Of a stretch of 64,000 nt of DNA, positions 50,847-59,427 are shown piece by piece. The translations under genes and the position numbers were made by a program. The stretch's first letter is position 1; the number at the start of each line of letters is the position of its first letter. Source of the stretch: Frigidibacter oleivorans (GTDB lineage: Bacteria; Pseudomonadota; Alphaproteobacteria; Rhodobacterales; Rhodobacteraceae); assembly GCF_003993775.1 (NCBI RefSeq), contig NZ_RJRZ01000002.1, positions 248,001 through 312,000 of the forward strand, written 5' to 3'. The notes below the pieces were generated by a model. The model had not been told where the DNA came from. It saw only the letters and a program-made list of their open reading frames with translations, and searched no databases.

Positions 50847-50875
50847 GTCCGGGCGGCGGATGCCCGGACCGTCAA
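50847..50875 (-). promoter_or_regulatory. -35-like element and dyad upstream of the YciF-like gene
   Basis: On the minus strand TTGACG (50870-50875) is followed at once by the perfect dyad GTCCGGGC/GCCCGGAC with a 7-base spacer (50847-50869), which would cover spacer and -10 positions. No AT-rich -10 is visible, so an alternative sigma factor or a repressor site is possible. Confidence 0.4.
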
Positions 50876-51051
50876 TCTGGTGCGGGTCGAGCCCCGCGGT
50901 GATCCGAACATGGACGCCGGGGCTTTGTTCCGGCGGGGTGCAGCGGCGGGGGGGCAGCCCGGCGCGGCAGCAAATGGGGAACCAGACCAGCCCAAGCCTT
51001 GTTCGCCCCCTGACCGGCATCGCCCGGACATTGCCCGCTTTCGGAGGACCC

Positions 51052-51120
51052 ATGCACAGCATCTTCTACATCATCGGCGTCGTGGTCGTGGCGCTGTTCC
51101 TGATCAACGTCATCCTCTAA
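51052..51120 (+). CDS. 22-residue single-helix membrane peptide
   Basis: ATG with GGAGG four bases upstream opens a 22-codon frame ending TAA. The product is Met-His-Ser followed by an almost uniformly hydrophobic helix ([19 protein letters not shown]), enough to span a membrane once. TAA is rare among neighbouring stops. It sits between the divergent YciF-like gene and ilvD. Tiny membrane peptides of this shape are real in many proteobacteria. Frame and site support it, but there is no family evidence. Confidence 0.5.
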   Translation: MHSIFYIIGVVVVALFLINVIL

Positions 51121-51248
51121 CCTGCCGCCGCCGGCCCCCCTGCGGGCTGGCGGCGACAGCGCGGGGCTGGACTCCGGTGGCGCGGGGCCTATGCTGCGCC
51201 CCTCGAACGGGCGGCGCAGGCCGGCCCGGCCAGCCGAAGGTGAGACCC

Positions 51249-53099
51249 ATGCCGCATTATCGCTCGCGCACATCGACCCACGGCCGCAACATGGCAGGGG
51301 CGCGTGGCCTCTGGCGTGCGACCGGCATGAAGGACAGCGACTTCGGCAAGCCGATCATCGCGGTGGTCAACTCCTTCACGCAGTTCGTGCCGGGCCATGT
51401 CCACCTGAAGGACCTGGGTCAGCTTGTGGCGCGCGAGATCGAGAGAGCGGGCGGCGTCGCCAAGGAATTCAACACCATCGCCGTCGATGACGGCATCGCC
51501 ATGGGCCATTCGGGGATGCTCTATTCCCTGCCCTCGCGCGAGCTGATCGCCGACAGCGTCGAATACATGGTCAACGCCCATTGCGCCGATGCGATGGTCT
51601 GCATCTCGAACTGCGACAAGATCACCCCCGGCATGCTGATGGCGGCGATGCGGCTGAACATCCCGGCTGTCTTCGTCTCGGGCGGGCCGATGGAGGCGGG
51701 CAAGGTCCTGCTGAAGGGGAAGGAGGTTGCGCTGGACCTCGTCGATGCGATGGTCGCCGCCGCCGATGACAAGATCAGCGACGAAGAGGTGCAGGTGATC
51801 GAACGGTCCGCCTGCCCGACCTGCGGCTCCTGTTCCGGCATGTTCACCGCCAATTCGATGAACTGCCTGACCGAGGCGCTGGGCCTGTCGCTGCCTGGCA
51901 ACGGATCGACCCTCGCCACCCATGCCGACCGCGAGCGGCTGTTCGTCGAGGCGGGCCACCTGATCGTGGATCTGGCCAAGCGCTATTACGAGCAGGAGGA
52001 CAAGTCCGTCCTGCCGCGCAGCATCGCGAGCTTTGCCGCCTTCGAGAATGCCATGAGCCTCGACATCGCGATGGGGGGGTCCACCAATACCGTGCTGCAC
52101 CTGCTGGCCGCGGCGCAGGAGGGCGGCGTGCCCTTCACCATGGACGATATCGACCGGCTGTCGCGCAAGGTGCCCTGCCTGTGCAAGGTCGCCCCCGCCA
52201 AGCAGGACGTGCATATGGAAGACGTGCACCGCGCCGGCGGGATCATGGCGATCCTGGGCGAACTGGAACGGGCGGGCCTGCTGGATACCAGCCTGCCCAC
52301 CGTCCACAGCCCGACGATGGCCGATGCGCTGAACCGCTGGGACGTGACCCGCACCCAGTCGGAAAAGGTGCACGAATTCTACCGCGCCGCCCCGGGCGGG
52401 GTGCCGACGCAGGTGGCCTTCAGCCAGCGCCAGCGCTGGACCGAACTGGACACCGACCGCGAGACGGGCGTGATCCGCAACCGCGCCCATGCCTTCAGCC
52501 AAGACGGCGGGCTTGCGGTGCTGTCGGGCAACCTCGCGCTCGACGGCTGCATCGTGAAGACGGCGGGCGTGGATGAAAGCATCCTCGTCTTCGCGGGTCC
52601 GGCCAAGGTCTATGAAAGCCAGGACGATGCCGTCAGCGCGATCCTGACCGGCAAGGTGGTCGAGGGCGATGTGGTGGTGATCCGCTACGAAGGCCCGCGG
52701 GGCGGGCCGGGGATGCAGGAAATGCTGTATCCGACCAGCTATCTGAAGTCGAAAGGGCTGGGCAAGGCCTGCGCGCTGATCACCGACGGGCGGTTCTCGG
52801 GCGGCACCTCGGGCCTGTCGATCGGCCATGTCTCGCCCGAGGCGGCCGAGGGCGGCACCATCGCGCTGGTCGAGGATGGCGACCGGATCGAGATCGACAT
52901 CCCCGGCCGCACGATCCGGCTGGCGGTGCCCGAGGAGGTGCTGGCCGCCCGCCGCGCCGCGATGGAGGCGAAGGGCGACCGGGCGTGGAAACCCGTCAGT
53001 CGCGACCGTCAGGTGTCGACGGCGCTGAAGGTCTATGCCGCCTTCACCACCAGCGCTGCCCGCGGCGCGGTGCGGGATCTGAGCCGCTACGAGACCTGA
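51249..53099 (+). CDS. ilvD: Dihydroxy-acid dehydratase
   Basis: Third common step of branched-chain amino acid synthesis. The 616-residue protein has [16 protein letters not shown] (Cys122) and [19 protein letters not shown] (Cys195) for the Fe-S cluster, DDGIAMGH with the Mg-binding Asp, and [20 protein letters not shown] near the C-terminus. Length and N-terminus ([20 protein letters not shown]) match the E. coli-type enzyme. An AAGGTG site precedes ATG 51249. Confidence 0.98.
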   Translation: MPHYRSRTSTHGRNMAGARGLWRATGMKDSDFGKPIIAVVNSFTQFVPGHVHLKDLGQLVAREIERAGGVAKEFNTIAVDDGIAMGHSGMLYSLPSRELIADSVEYMVNAHCADAMVCISNCDKITPGMLMAAMRLNIPAVFVSGGPMEAGKVLLKGKEVALDLVDAMVAAADDKISDEEVQVIERSACPTCGSCSGMFTANSMNCLTEALGLSLPGNGSTLATHADRERLFVEAGHLIVDLAKRYYEQEDKSVLPRSIASFAAFENAMSLDIAMGGSTNTVLHLLAAAQEGGVPFTMDDIDRLSRKVPCLCKVAPAKQDVHMEDVHRAGGIMAILGELERAGLLDTSLPTVHSPTMADALNRWDVTRTQSEKVHEFYRAAPGGVPTQVAFSQRQRWTELDTDRETGVIRNRAHAFSQDGGLAVLSGNLALDGCIVKTAGVDESILVFAGPAKVYESQDDAVSAILTGKVVEGDVVVIRYEGPRGGPGMQEMLYPTSYLKSKGLGKACALITDGRFSGGTSGLSIGHVSPEAAEGGTIALVEDGDRIEIDIPGRTIRLAVPEEVLAARRAAMEAKGDRAWKPVSRDRQVSTALKVYAAFTTSAARGAVRDLSRYET

Positions 53100-53193
53100 T
53101 CGCTGCGGATGCCCCCCGTGGCGTCGGATAAGGCTTGCACCTTTCCTGCAGGCCTGCAAACTCGGAATCATATCCGCACAGGAAACGCCGTTG

Positions 53194-55170
53194 ATGCCCG
53201 ATCAACGCCGATTTGAGGCACTGGACGCCGTCGGCATTCTCGATAGTCCGCCCGAAGCGGAGTTCGACGACATCGCGCTGCTGGCGCGGGCGCTGTGCGA
53301 CACACCGGTGGCGCTGGTCAGCCTCGTGCATCGCGACCGGCAGTGGTTCAAGGCGCGCATCGGCTTCGATCCGTCCGAAACGCCGATCTCGCACTCCATC
53401 TGCCGGCATGCGGTAGCGAGGGGCGAGCTGCTGGTTGTTCCGGATGCCGTGACCGACCCGCGCACGGCGCAGAACCCGCTGGTGACCGGTGCGCCGGGCA
53501 TCCGCTTCTATGCCGGGGCGCCGCTGACCCTGCCGGACGGGGTGACGGTCGGCACCGTCTGCGTCATCGACACGGAACCGCGCCCCGAAGGCCTGACCCG
53601 GCGACAGCGCGACGGCCTGCTGGCGCTGGCCCGGCAGACGGTGGCGCTGATCCTTGCCCGGCAGGCCGGGCATACCGGGGCCCGGCTGGGCGAATTGCTG
53701 GACGATCTGGAACTGGCGCGCAAGGCGCAGGACTTCCGCAGCCGCGCCCTGCGGCAGGGGGGCCGGCTGGGGCTGTTCGACCTCGACGTCGCGGCGCGGA
53801 CGCTCGACGTGTCGGAAGATTTCTGCGCGATTTTCGGATTGCCCGAAACCGGCGCGCCGCTGCCCCTCGACACGGTGCGGGCGCTGGTCCTGCCCGAGGA
53901 TCTGCCGATCTTCGACCTTGGCCATGCCCCGGGCGACGACCGACCGGTGGCGGATGTCGAATACCGCATCCGCCGGCCCGGCGACGGTGCCGCGCGCTGG
54001 ATCCTGCGGCGCGGGGACCGGGTGCGGGATGCCTGGGGGCGCGAGATCCTACGCGGCGCAGTCCGCGACGTCACCGCCATGCGCGCCGCCGCCAGCCGGG
54101 CGCTGGCGCTGGTCGAACTGGGCGACCGGCTGAGCGAATTGCGCGACTCGGCCGACATGATCACCGCCGCCGCCACGATCCTTGCGCGGACCATGGATGC
54201 CAGCCGCGCCGGCTTCGGCATCGTCGACCCCGAGGCCGAAACGGTGCAGATGCAGCCGGAATGGCGCGCGCCCGGCATCGGCACGCTGGCGGGGCCGCAC
54301 CATTTCCGCACCTATGGCAGCTTCATCGAGGATCTGAAGCGCGGGCAGACCGTGATCGTGGCGGATGTCGAAACCGACCCGCGCACGGCCGAGAACTGCC
54401 GGGCGCTGCTGGATATCGGCATCCGCGTGCTGATCAATGTGCCGATCTTCCGGAGCGGGCGGTTCGAACTGGTGGTCTTCGTGCATTACGACTGGCCCCG
54501 CGCCATCCCCGCCGAGGAAGAGGTCTTCGTGCGGTCGGTGGGCGATCGGCTGCAGGCGGCGCTGGCGCAGCGCCGCGCCGAGGAAGAGCAGCAGCTGCTG
54601 AACCACGAGCTGAACCACCGGATGAAGAACATGATGGCGATGGTCCGCGCGATGGCCCGCCAGTCCTTCGGCAAGCTCGATCCCGGCCGGATGCAGGTCT
54701 TCTCGACTCGGCTCGAGGCGCTGGCCCGGGCCCATGACCTGCTGGCGCATGACAGCTGGGCCGCTGCCGACATCCGCCAGATCCTCGATCTGTCGGTATC
54801 CGTGGCCGAAGGCGGCGTCGGCGCCTTCCGCCTGCAGGGTCCGCCGCTGCGGCTGGGGGCGCGGGCGGCGCTGTCGCTGTCGATGCTGCTGCACGAGATG
54901 ACCACCAACGCGATGAAATACGGCGCCCTGTCGGTCGAGGAGGGCGGCGTGGACGTGGAATGGTCGATTGACGACACCGCGGGCGAGCCCGCCTTCGTGC
55001 TGGAATGGCGCGAACGGGATGGCCCGCCCGTGGTGCCGCCGGACGGTCAGGGCTTCGGCTCGCGGCTGATCCAGGCGGGTCTGGTCGGGTCCGAGCCGCC
55101 GCAGGTGGACTTTCATCCCGAAGGGCTGCGCGCCGTCTTCCGCGCGCCGCTGTCGCATCTGGCGCCCTGA
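53194..55170 (+). CDS. HWE-family sensor histidine kinase with GAF-PAS-GAF input
   Basis: A 658-residue soluble kinase, no membrane helix. Domains in order: GAF (about 5-150; LVSLVHRDRQWFKARIG), PAS (about 190-300; VEYRIRRPGDGAARWILRRG), second GAF (about 310-460; TRTMDASRAG-type start and VLINVPIFRSG), then an HWE transmitter with phospho-accepting His475 in LNHELNHRMKNMMAMVRA, an N-box HEMTTNAMKYGAL and the defining W-x-E in LEWRERDGPP (605-607). ATG 53194 is preferred to the adjacent TTG 53191. No response regulator is adjacent. The PAS lacks the NCRFL flavin motif, so LOV photochemistry is not supported. Confidence 0.92.
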   Translation: MPDQRRFEALDAVGILDSPPEAEFDDIALLARALCDTPVALVSLVHRDRQWFKARIGFDPSETPISHSICRHAVARGELLVVPDAVTDPRTAQNPLVTGAPGIRFYAGAPLTLPDGVTVGTVCVIDTEPRPEGLTRRQRDGLLALARQTVALILARQAGHTGARLGELLDDLELARKAQDFRSRALRQGGRLGLFDLDVAARTLDVSEDFCAIFGLPETGAPLPLDTVRALVLPEDLPIFDLGHAPGDDRPVADVEYRIRRPGDGAARWILRRGDRVRDAWGREILRGAVRDVTAMRAAASRALALVELGDRLSELRDSADMITAAATILARTMDASRAGFGIVDPEAETVQMQPEWRAPGIGTLAGPHHFRTYGSFIEDLKRGQTVIVADVETDPRTAENCRALLDIGIRVLINVPIFRSGRFELVVFVHYDWPRAIPAEEEVFVRSVGDRLQAALAQRRAEEEQQLLNHELNHRMKNMMAMVRAMARQSFGKLDPGRMQVFSTRLEALARAHDLLAHDSWAAADIRQILDLSVSVAEGGVGAFRLQGPPLRLGARAALSLSMLLHEMTTNAMKYGALSVEEGGVDVEWSIDDTAGEPAFVLEWRERDGPPVVPPDGQGFGSRLIQAGLVGSEPPQVDFHPEGLRAVFRAPLSHLAP

Positions 55171-55260
55171 TCGCCTGCCCGTGACCGTGCTGCCGGCGCT
55201 TGCCGGGGGGCAGAGCTGCGGCTAGGGTCCGCGCCCACGGCGGGCGGAACGGATGGGCGG

Positions 55261-55998
55261 GTGGCCGAAACTTCGGGAATGACCGGTGCGGCGCGGGTCG
55301 AGATCCGCGGCCTGTCGCTGTCGCGCGGCGGGCGGCGGGTGCTGGACGGGCTGGACCTGACGCTGACGGAACGCCGGGTGGCAGTGATCGGGCGCAACGG
55401 GTCGGGGAAGTCGACGCTGGCCCGCGCCATCTGCGGCCTGATCGCCGGCGATGCGGGCGAGGTGACGGTGGACGGTGCCGCCGTCGCCCGCGACCGCAAG
55501 GCGGCGCTGGCGCGGGTGGGCATGATCTTCCAGAACCCCGACCACCAGATCGTCTTCCCTACGGTAGGCGAGGAACTGGCCTTCGGCCTGCGGCAGATGA
55601 AGCGGTCGCGGGAGGAGGCGGGCGCGGCGGCGCGGGCGGTGCTGGCCCGCTTCGGCCATGCCGACTGGCACGACCGCCCGACCGGAACGCTCAGCCAGGG
55701 GCAAAAGCACTTGGTCTGCCTGATGGCGGTGCTGGCGATGCGGCCCGCGGTGATCGTGCTCGACGAACCCTTCACGGGGTTGGACATGCCGACGGCGCGG
55801 CATCTGCGCCGGGTGCTGGACGGGGTGGACGCGATGCTGATCCATGTCAGCCACGACCTGTCCGCCCTCGCCGGCTATGACCGCGCCCTCTGGCTGGAGG
55901 CCGGGCGCATCGCCGGGGACGGGCCGGCGGCGGCGGTCCTGGCGGACTATGCCCGCGCGATGGAGGCGGCGGATGCTGAGCCTGACCTCGGAACGTAG
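55261..55998 (+). CDS. bioM: Biotin ECF transporter ATPase BioM
   Basis: ATPase of the energy-coupling-factor importer; 245 residues from a GTG start (an in-frame ATG at 55279 is the alternative). It has Walker A GRNGSGKST (44-52), the Q-loop FQNPDHQIVFPTVGEEL characteristic of CbiO-type ATPases, signature LSQGQKH, Walker B VIVLDEPFTGLD, and switch His in HVSHDLSAL. bioN overlaps its end by 26 bases and bioY follows, giving the complete BioMNY set known from Rhodobacter. Confidence 0.94.
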   Translation: MAETSGMTGAARVEIRGLSLSRGGRRVLDGLDLTLTERRVAVIGRNGSGKSTLARAICGLIAGDAGEVTVDGAAVARDRKAALARVGMIFQNPDHQIVFPTVGEELAFGLRQMKRSREEAGAAARAVLARFGHADWHDRPTGTLSQGQKHLVCLMAVLAMRPAVIVLDEPFTGLDMPTARHLRRVLDGVDAMLIHVSHDLSALAGYDRALWLEAGRIAGDGPAAAVLADYARAMEAADAEPDLGT

Positions 55999-56581
55999 CA
56001 CCTGGATGCACCGCCTGCCCGCCTGGGCCAAGCTTGCCGCCCTGTCGGCGGCGACGGTGGCACTGTTCCGGTTGCCCGGCCCGGGCGCGGCGGCGCTGGC
56101 GCTGGCGGGGACCGGGGCGCTGTATCTGTCGGGCGGGGCGGCCTTTGCGCGCGAGGGGCTGGCGCCGCTGCGGATGGTGGCGGTCTTCGCGGCGCTGATC
56201 CTGGCCTGGCACCTGTGGACGGGCGAGGCCGCGCTGGGGCTGATGCTGGCGCTGCGGCTGCTGGCGGCGGTGGCGCTGGCGAACCTCGTGACGCTGACCA
56301 CGCGCTTCGACGCGATGATGGCGCTGCTGGTGCGGCTGCTGTCGCCGCTGCGCTGGCTGGGGCTGAACCCGGCGCGGCCGGCCTTCGCGGCGGTGCTGGT
56401 GCTGCGCTTCACGCCGGTTCTGGCCGAGAAGGGCGCGCGGCTGGCCGAGGCATGGCGGGCGCGCAGCCCGCGGCGGCCGGGCTGGCAGATTCTGATGCCC
56501 TGGATCGTGATGGCGCTGGACGATGCCGATCATGTGGCCGAGGCTTTGAAGGCAAGGGGCGGACTGCCCGACGACCTGTAA
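55973..56581 (+). CDS. bioN: Biotin ECF transporter transmembrane protein BioN
   Basis: T-component of 202 residues with four to five hydrophobic segments. The cytoplasmic coupling region contains AEAWRARSPRRP, close to the two Ala-Arg-x motifs that contact the ATPase in ECF transporters, and MALDDADHVAEALKARG. It couples BioM to the biotin-binding BioY. ATG 55973 has GGAGG upstream and lies inside the bioM 3' end. Confidence 0.91.
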   Translation: MLSLTSERSTWMHRLPAWAKLAALSAATVALFRLPGPGAAALALAGTGALYLSGGAAFAREGLAPLRMVAVFAALILAWHLWTGEAALGLMLALRLLAAVALANLVTLTTRFDAMMALLVRLLSPLRWLGLNPARPAFAAVLVLRFTPVLAEKGARLAEAWRARSPRRPGWQILMPWIVMALDDADHVAEALKARGGLPDDL

Positions 56582-56591
56582 GGAGGGACGG

Positions 56592-57146
56592 ATGGAAAAG
56601 GACTATGTACTGGTGGTGCTGTTCACCGCGCTGGTGGCGGCGCTGGGGCTGGTGCCGCCGATCACGTTGATGTCGGGCGTGCCGATCACCGCGCAAAGCA
56701 TGGGGATCATGCTGTGCGGCACCGTTCTGGGCGCGCGCAAGGGGGCGCTGGCGGTGCTGCTGCTGATCGTGCTGGTGACGCTGGGCCTGCCGCTGCTGGC
56801 GGGCGGGCGCGGCGGGATCGGCGTCTATGCCGGCCCCACCGTGGGCTTCTTCCTGGGCTGGCTGCCCGCGGCCTTCGTCACCGGGCTGATCGTCGAACGG
56901 CTGCGCGGCCTGCCGCTGCTGCCGGTGGCGATCGGGGCGGCGGTCCTGGGCGGGATCGTGGTGCTCTATGCCTGCGGGGCGGTGGGCATGGCGCTGGTGC
57001 TGGACAAACCGCTGTCCGGGGTGCTGCCGCTGCTCTTGCCCTTCGTGCCGGGCGACCTGATCAAGGCGGCGCTGGCCGGCATGATCACCGCGGGCGTGGC
57101 GCGGGCGCGGCCCGACAGCCTGCTGTCGCGCCGGGCGCGGGCCTGA
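56592..57146 (+). CDS. bioY: Biotin transporter S-component BioY
   Basis: Six-helix biotin-binding protein, 184 residues. The family features VPITAQSMGIMLCGTVLGAR, GGIGVYAGPTVGFFLGWLPA and FVPGDLIKAALAG (the biotin-contacting Asp) are all present. AAGGAGGG precedes the ATG. It may work alone with low capacity or with BioMN. No biotin synthesis gene is in the window. Confidence 0.96.
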   Translation: MEKDYVLVVLFTALVAALGLVPPITLMSGVPITAQSMGIMLCGTVLGARKGALAVLLLIVLVTLGLPLLAGGRGGIGVYAGPTVGFFLGWLPAAFVTGLIVERLRGLPLLPVAIGAAVLGGIVVLYACGAVGMALVLDKPLSGVLPLLLPFVPGDLIKAALAGMITAGVARARPDSLLSRRARA

Positions 57147-57151
57147 GGCAA

Positions 57152-57224
57152 GAGGAGGGGGCGCTGCCCCCTCTGGCCCCTGTCGGGGCCATTCACCCCC
57201 GGGATATTTGGGAACAGAAGATGG
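57152..57224. repeat. Rhodobacteraceae-type intergenic hairpin unit
   Basis: Two hairpins are followed by a segment around CACCCCCGGGATATTTGGG and GAACAGAAGATGGG. Similar intergenic units recur in Rhodobacteraceae genomes as I know them; only one copy is in this window. It separates bioY from the thiamine operon. Confidence 0.55.
57155..57191 (+). terminator. Double hairpin terminator after bioY
   Basis: GAGGGGGC-GCT-GCCCCCTC (57155-57173), then TGGCCCC-TGTC-GGGGCCA (57174-57191), 8 bases after the bioY stop. Confidence 0.55.
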
Positions 57225-57318
57225 GACAGGGCTTTCCTGTCCCGGGCGGCGCCTTCGGGCGCCGCTTGCGTTTGTGACGGTTTCTTCTTGCCAGCCGCGC
57301 CGCCGGCGGTATGTTCGG

Positions 57319-57402
57319 CCCTACCTCGGGGTGCCCGGCAACGGGCTGAGATGCGCAAGCGAACCCGTCGAACCTGATCCGGTTAGAACCGGCGGAGGGA
57401 AG
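57319..57402 (+). promoter_or_regulatory. TPP (THI-element) riboswitch
   Basis: The conserved core is clear: CTCGGGGTGCC, then CTGAGATG (57346-57353), then the pyrophosphate-sensor side AACCTGATCCGGTTAGAACC (57371-57390), closing with GGCGGAGGGAA. P1 can pair CCCT (57319-57322) with AGGG (57396-57399), which lies inside the Shine-Dalgarno GGAGGGAAGGA (57394-57404) of the leader ORF. TPP binding should therefore hide that site and switch off translation of the thiB-thiB-thiP-thiQ operon. Confidence 0.95.
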
Positions 57403-57407
57403 GACAG

Positions 57408-57458
57408 ATGGACATTCTCCAGCCCTTGCTCCGCCCGCAGGCATTGGAGGATGCATGA
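57408..57458 (+). CDS. 16-codon leader ORF between riboswitch and thiB
   Basis: ATG 57408 is 3 bases after the strong GGAGGGAAGGA at the riboswitch 3' edge. The frame encodes MDILQPLLRPQALEDA and its TGA overlaps the ATG of the first thiB (ATGA at 57455-57458). This layout suggests that the riboswitch gates the leader and that thiB is translated by coupling, although thiB also has a GGAGG 4 bases before its ATG. Peptide sequence itself is unremarkable. Confidence 0.5.
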   Translation: MDILQPLLRPQALEDA

Positions 57459-58438
57459 GACCGCTTCCGATCGTCGCGGGTTTCCTGCTGGCCGGCACGG
57501 CCATGGCGCAGGAAACGCCCGTGCTTACCGTCTACGCACCCGACTATTTCGGCTCCGAATGGGGACCCGGCCCGCAGATCGAGGCGCTGTTCGAACCGCG
57601 CTGCGGCTGCGACCTGCGCTTCGTCACCGGCGACGTGCTGTCCCGGCTGCTGCTGGAGGGCGCGGCGACCGAGGCGGATGCGATTATCGGCCTGAACACC
57701 GACCAGACGGCGCGGGCGCGGGCCTCGGGCCTGTTCGCGCCGCATGGGCAGGACACCTCGGACCTGACGATGCCGGTGGCGTGGGCCGACGAGGTCTTCC
57801 TGCCCTTCAACTGGGGCGAGACGGCCTTTGTCTACAACACCGGACGGCTGCCCGACCCGCCGGCCAGCTTCGCGGCGCTGCTGGCGGCGCCGGACGACCT
57901 GAAGATCGTCATCCAGGACCCGCGCAGTTCGGCCTCGGGGCTGGCGCTGCTGCTGTGGGTGAAGGCGGTCTATGGCGAGGGCGCGGCCGAGGCCTGGGCG
58001 CGGCTGAAGCCGAAGATCCTGACCGTCACCCCGGGCTGGGCGGAAAGCTACGGCCTGTTCACCGAGGGCGAGGCGGACATGGTGATGTCCTACACCACCT
58101 CGCCCGCCTATCACCTGATTGCCGAGGGCGATGCGACGAAGAAGGCCGCGATCTTTCCCGAGGGGCATTACTTCATGGTCGAGCTGGCGGCGCAACTGGC
58201 CGGGACGGACCAGCCGGCGCTGGCGCAGGACTTCATGGACTTCATCCTGTCCGAACCCTTCCAGTCGATGATCGCCACCGGCAACTGGTCCTATCCCGCG
58301 CGGCTGGACCCGGCGCGGCTGCCCGCCGGCTTTGCCGGTCTGCCGCGCCCGCCGAAGACGCTGTTCTTTTCCGAAACCGAGGCCGAGGCGCTGCGCGCAG
58401 CGGCCCTTGCCGAATGGCTGGAGGTGATGAGCCGATGA
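57455..58438 (+). CDS. thiB: Thiamine-type ABC substrate-binding protein, first copy
   Basis: Periplasmic thiamine/TMP/TPP-binding protein of 327 residues. A signal peptide ends TAMAQE at about 20. LTVYAPDYFGSEWGPGP, CGCDLRFV, LKIVIQDPRSSASGLALLLW, TVTPGWAESYGLFTEGEADM and SYTTSPAYHLIAEGD are hallmark ThiB segments, including ligand-contacting aromatic residues. It lies under TPP riboswitch control. Its stop overlaps the start of a second, homologous thiB by 4 bases, an unusual tandem arrangement. Confidence 0.93.
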   Translation: MRPLPIVAGFLLAGTAMAQETPVLTVYAPDYFGSEWGPGPQIEALFEPRCGCDLRFVTGDVLSRLLLEGAATEADAIIGLNTDQTARARASGLFAPHGQDTSDLTMPVAWADEVFLPFNWGETAFVYNTGRLPDPPASFAALLAAPDDLKIVIQDPRSSASGLALLLWVKAVYGEGAAEAWARLKPKILTVTPGWAESYGLFTEGEADMVMSYTTSPAYHLIAEGDATKKAAIFPEGHYFMVELAAQLAGTDQPALAQDFMDFILSEPFQSMIATGNWSYPARLDPARLPAGFAGLPRPPKTLFFSETEAEALRAAALAEWLEVMSR

Positions 58439-59427
58439 TCCGCCCGATTTCGACCCTTACCGCGCTGCTGCTGCCTGTCGCGGCCGCCGCGCAGGACCGT
58501 CCGGTGCTGACGGTCTATACCTATGACAGCTTCGTCTCGGACTGGGGACCGGGGCCGCAGGTCGAGACTGCCTTCGAGGCGATCTGCGGCTGCGATCTGG
58601 TCTTCGTCGCGGCCGGGGACGGCGCCGAACTGCTGGCCCGGCTGCGGCTGGAAGGCGCCACGACCGAGGCCGACGTGGTGCTGGGGCTGGACAGCAACCT
58701 GACCGCCGCGGCGACGGCCACGGGGCTGTTTGCGGATCACGGCGTGACGGATGTCGATTTCGACATGCCGGTGGTCTGGGACGACCCGATGTTCCTGCCC
58801 TATGACTGGGGCTATTTCGCCTTCGTCTACGACCGGACGCGGGTGGCCGAGCCGCCCGCCGACTTTCCCGCGCTGGCCGCGTCGGACCTGAAGATCGTGA
58901 TCCAGGACCCGCGCGCCTCGACCCCCGGGCTGGGTCTGCTGTTGTGGGTGAAGGCCGCCTATCCCGACCGCGCCGCCGAGATCTGGCAGGGTCTGGCCGA
59001 CAACATCCTGACCGTCACCCCCGGCTGGTCCGAGGCCTATGGCCTGTTCACCGAAGGCGAGGCGGACATGGTGCTGTCCTACACCACCTCGCCCGCCTAT
59101 CACCTGATCGCGGAAGGCGACGACAGCAAGGCCGCCGCCAGCTTTGCCGAGGGGCATTACCTGCAGGTCGAGGTGGCGGGCAAGATCGCCTCCAGTGCCG
59201 AAAGCGATCTGGCCGACCGGTTCATGGCCTTCATCGTGACGCCGGACTTCCAGTCGGTGATCCCCGAAACCAACTGGATGTATCCGGCCGTCACGCCGCC
59301 GGGCGGGTTGCCGGCGGGGTTCGAGACGATGATCGCCCCGGTTCAGGCGCTGCTCTATCCTCCCGGCGAGGCAGAGGACATCCGCGACGAGGCGCTGGCC
59401 GAATGGCAGGCGGCCCTGTCGCGGTGA
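58435..59427 (+). CDS. thiB: Thiamine-type ABC substrate-binding protein, second copy
   Basis: A 330-residue paralogue of the preceding gene with its own signal peptide (LTALLLPVAAAAQ). The shared blocks are LTVYTYDSFVSDWGPGPQ, CGCDLVFV, LKIVIQDPRASTPGLGLLLW, TVTPGWSEAYGLFTEGEADM and SYTTSPAYHLIAEGD. Differences cluster in the N-terminal lobe (YTYDSF against YAPDYF), where this copy is closer to canonical ThiB. Its TGA overlaps the GTG of thiP. Both copies look intact and could differ in ligand preference. Confidence 0.94.
   Translation: MIRPISTLTALLLPVAAAAQDRPVLTVYTYDSFVSDWGPGPQVETAFEAICGCDLVFVAAGDGAELLARLRLEGATTEADVVLGLDSNLTAAATATGLFADHGVTDVDFDMPVVWDDPMFLPYDWGYFAFVYDRTRVAEPPADFPALAASDLKIVIQDPRASTPGLGLLLWVKAAYPDRAAEIWQGLADNILTVTPGWSEAYGLFTEGEADMVLSYTTSPAYHLIAEGDDSKAAASFAEGHYLQVEVAGKIASSAESDLADRFMAFIVTPDFQSVIPETNWMYPAVTPPGGLPAGFETMIAPVQALLYPPGEAEDIRDEALAEWQAALSR

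Noticed and set aside
53380-53900. LOV photoreceptor in the HWE kinase
   Set aside because: The PAS segment lacks the flavin-binding Cys motif, and the N-terminal domain is GAF.
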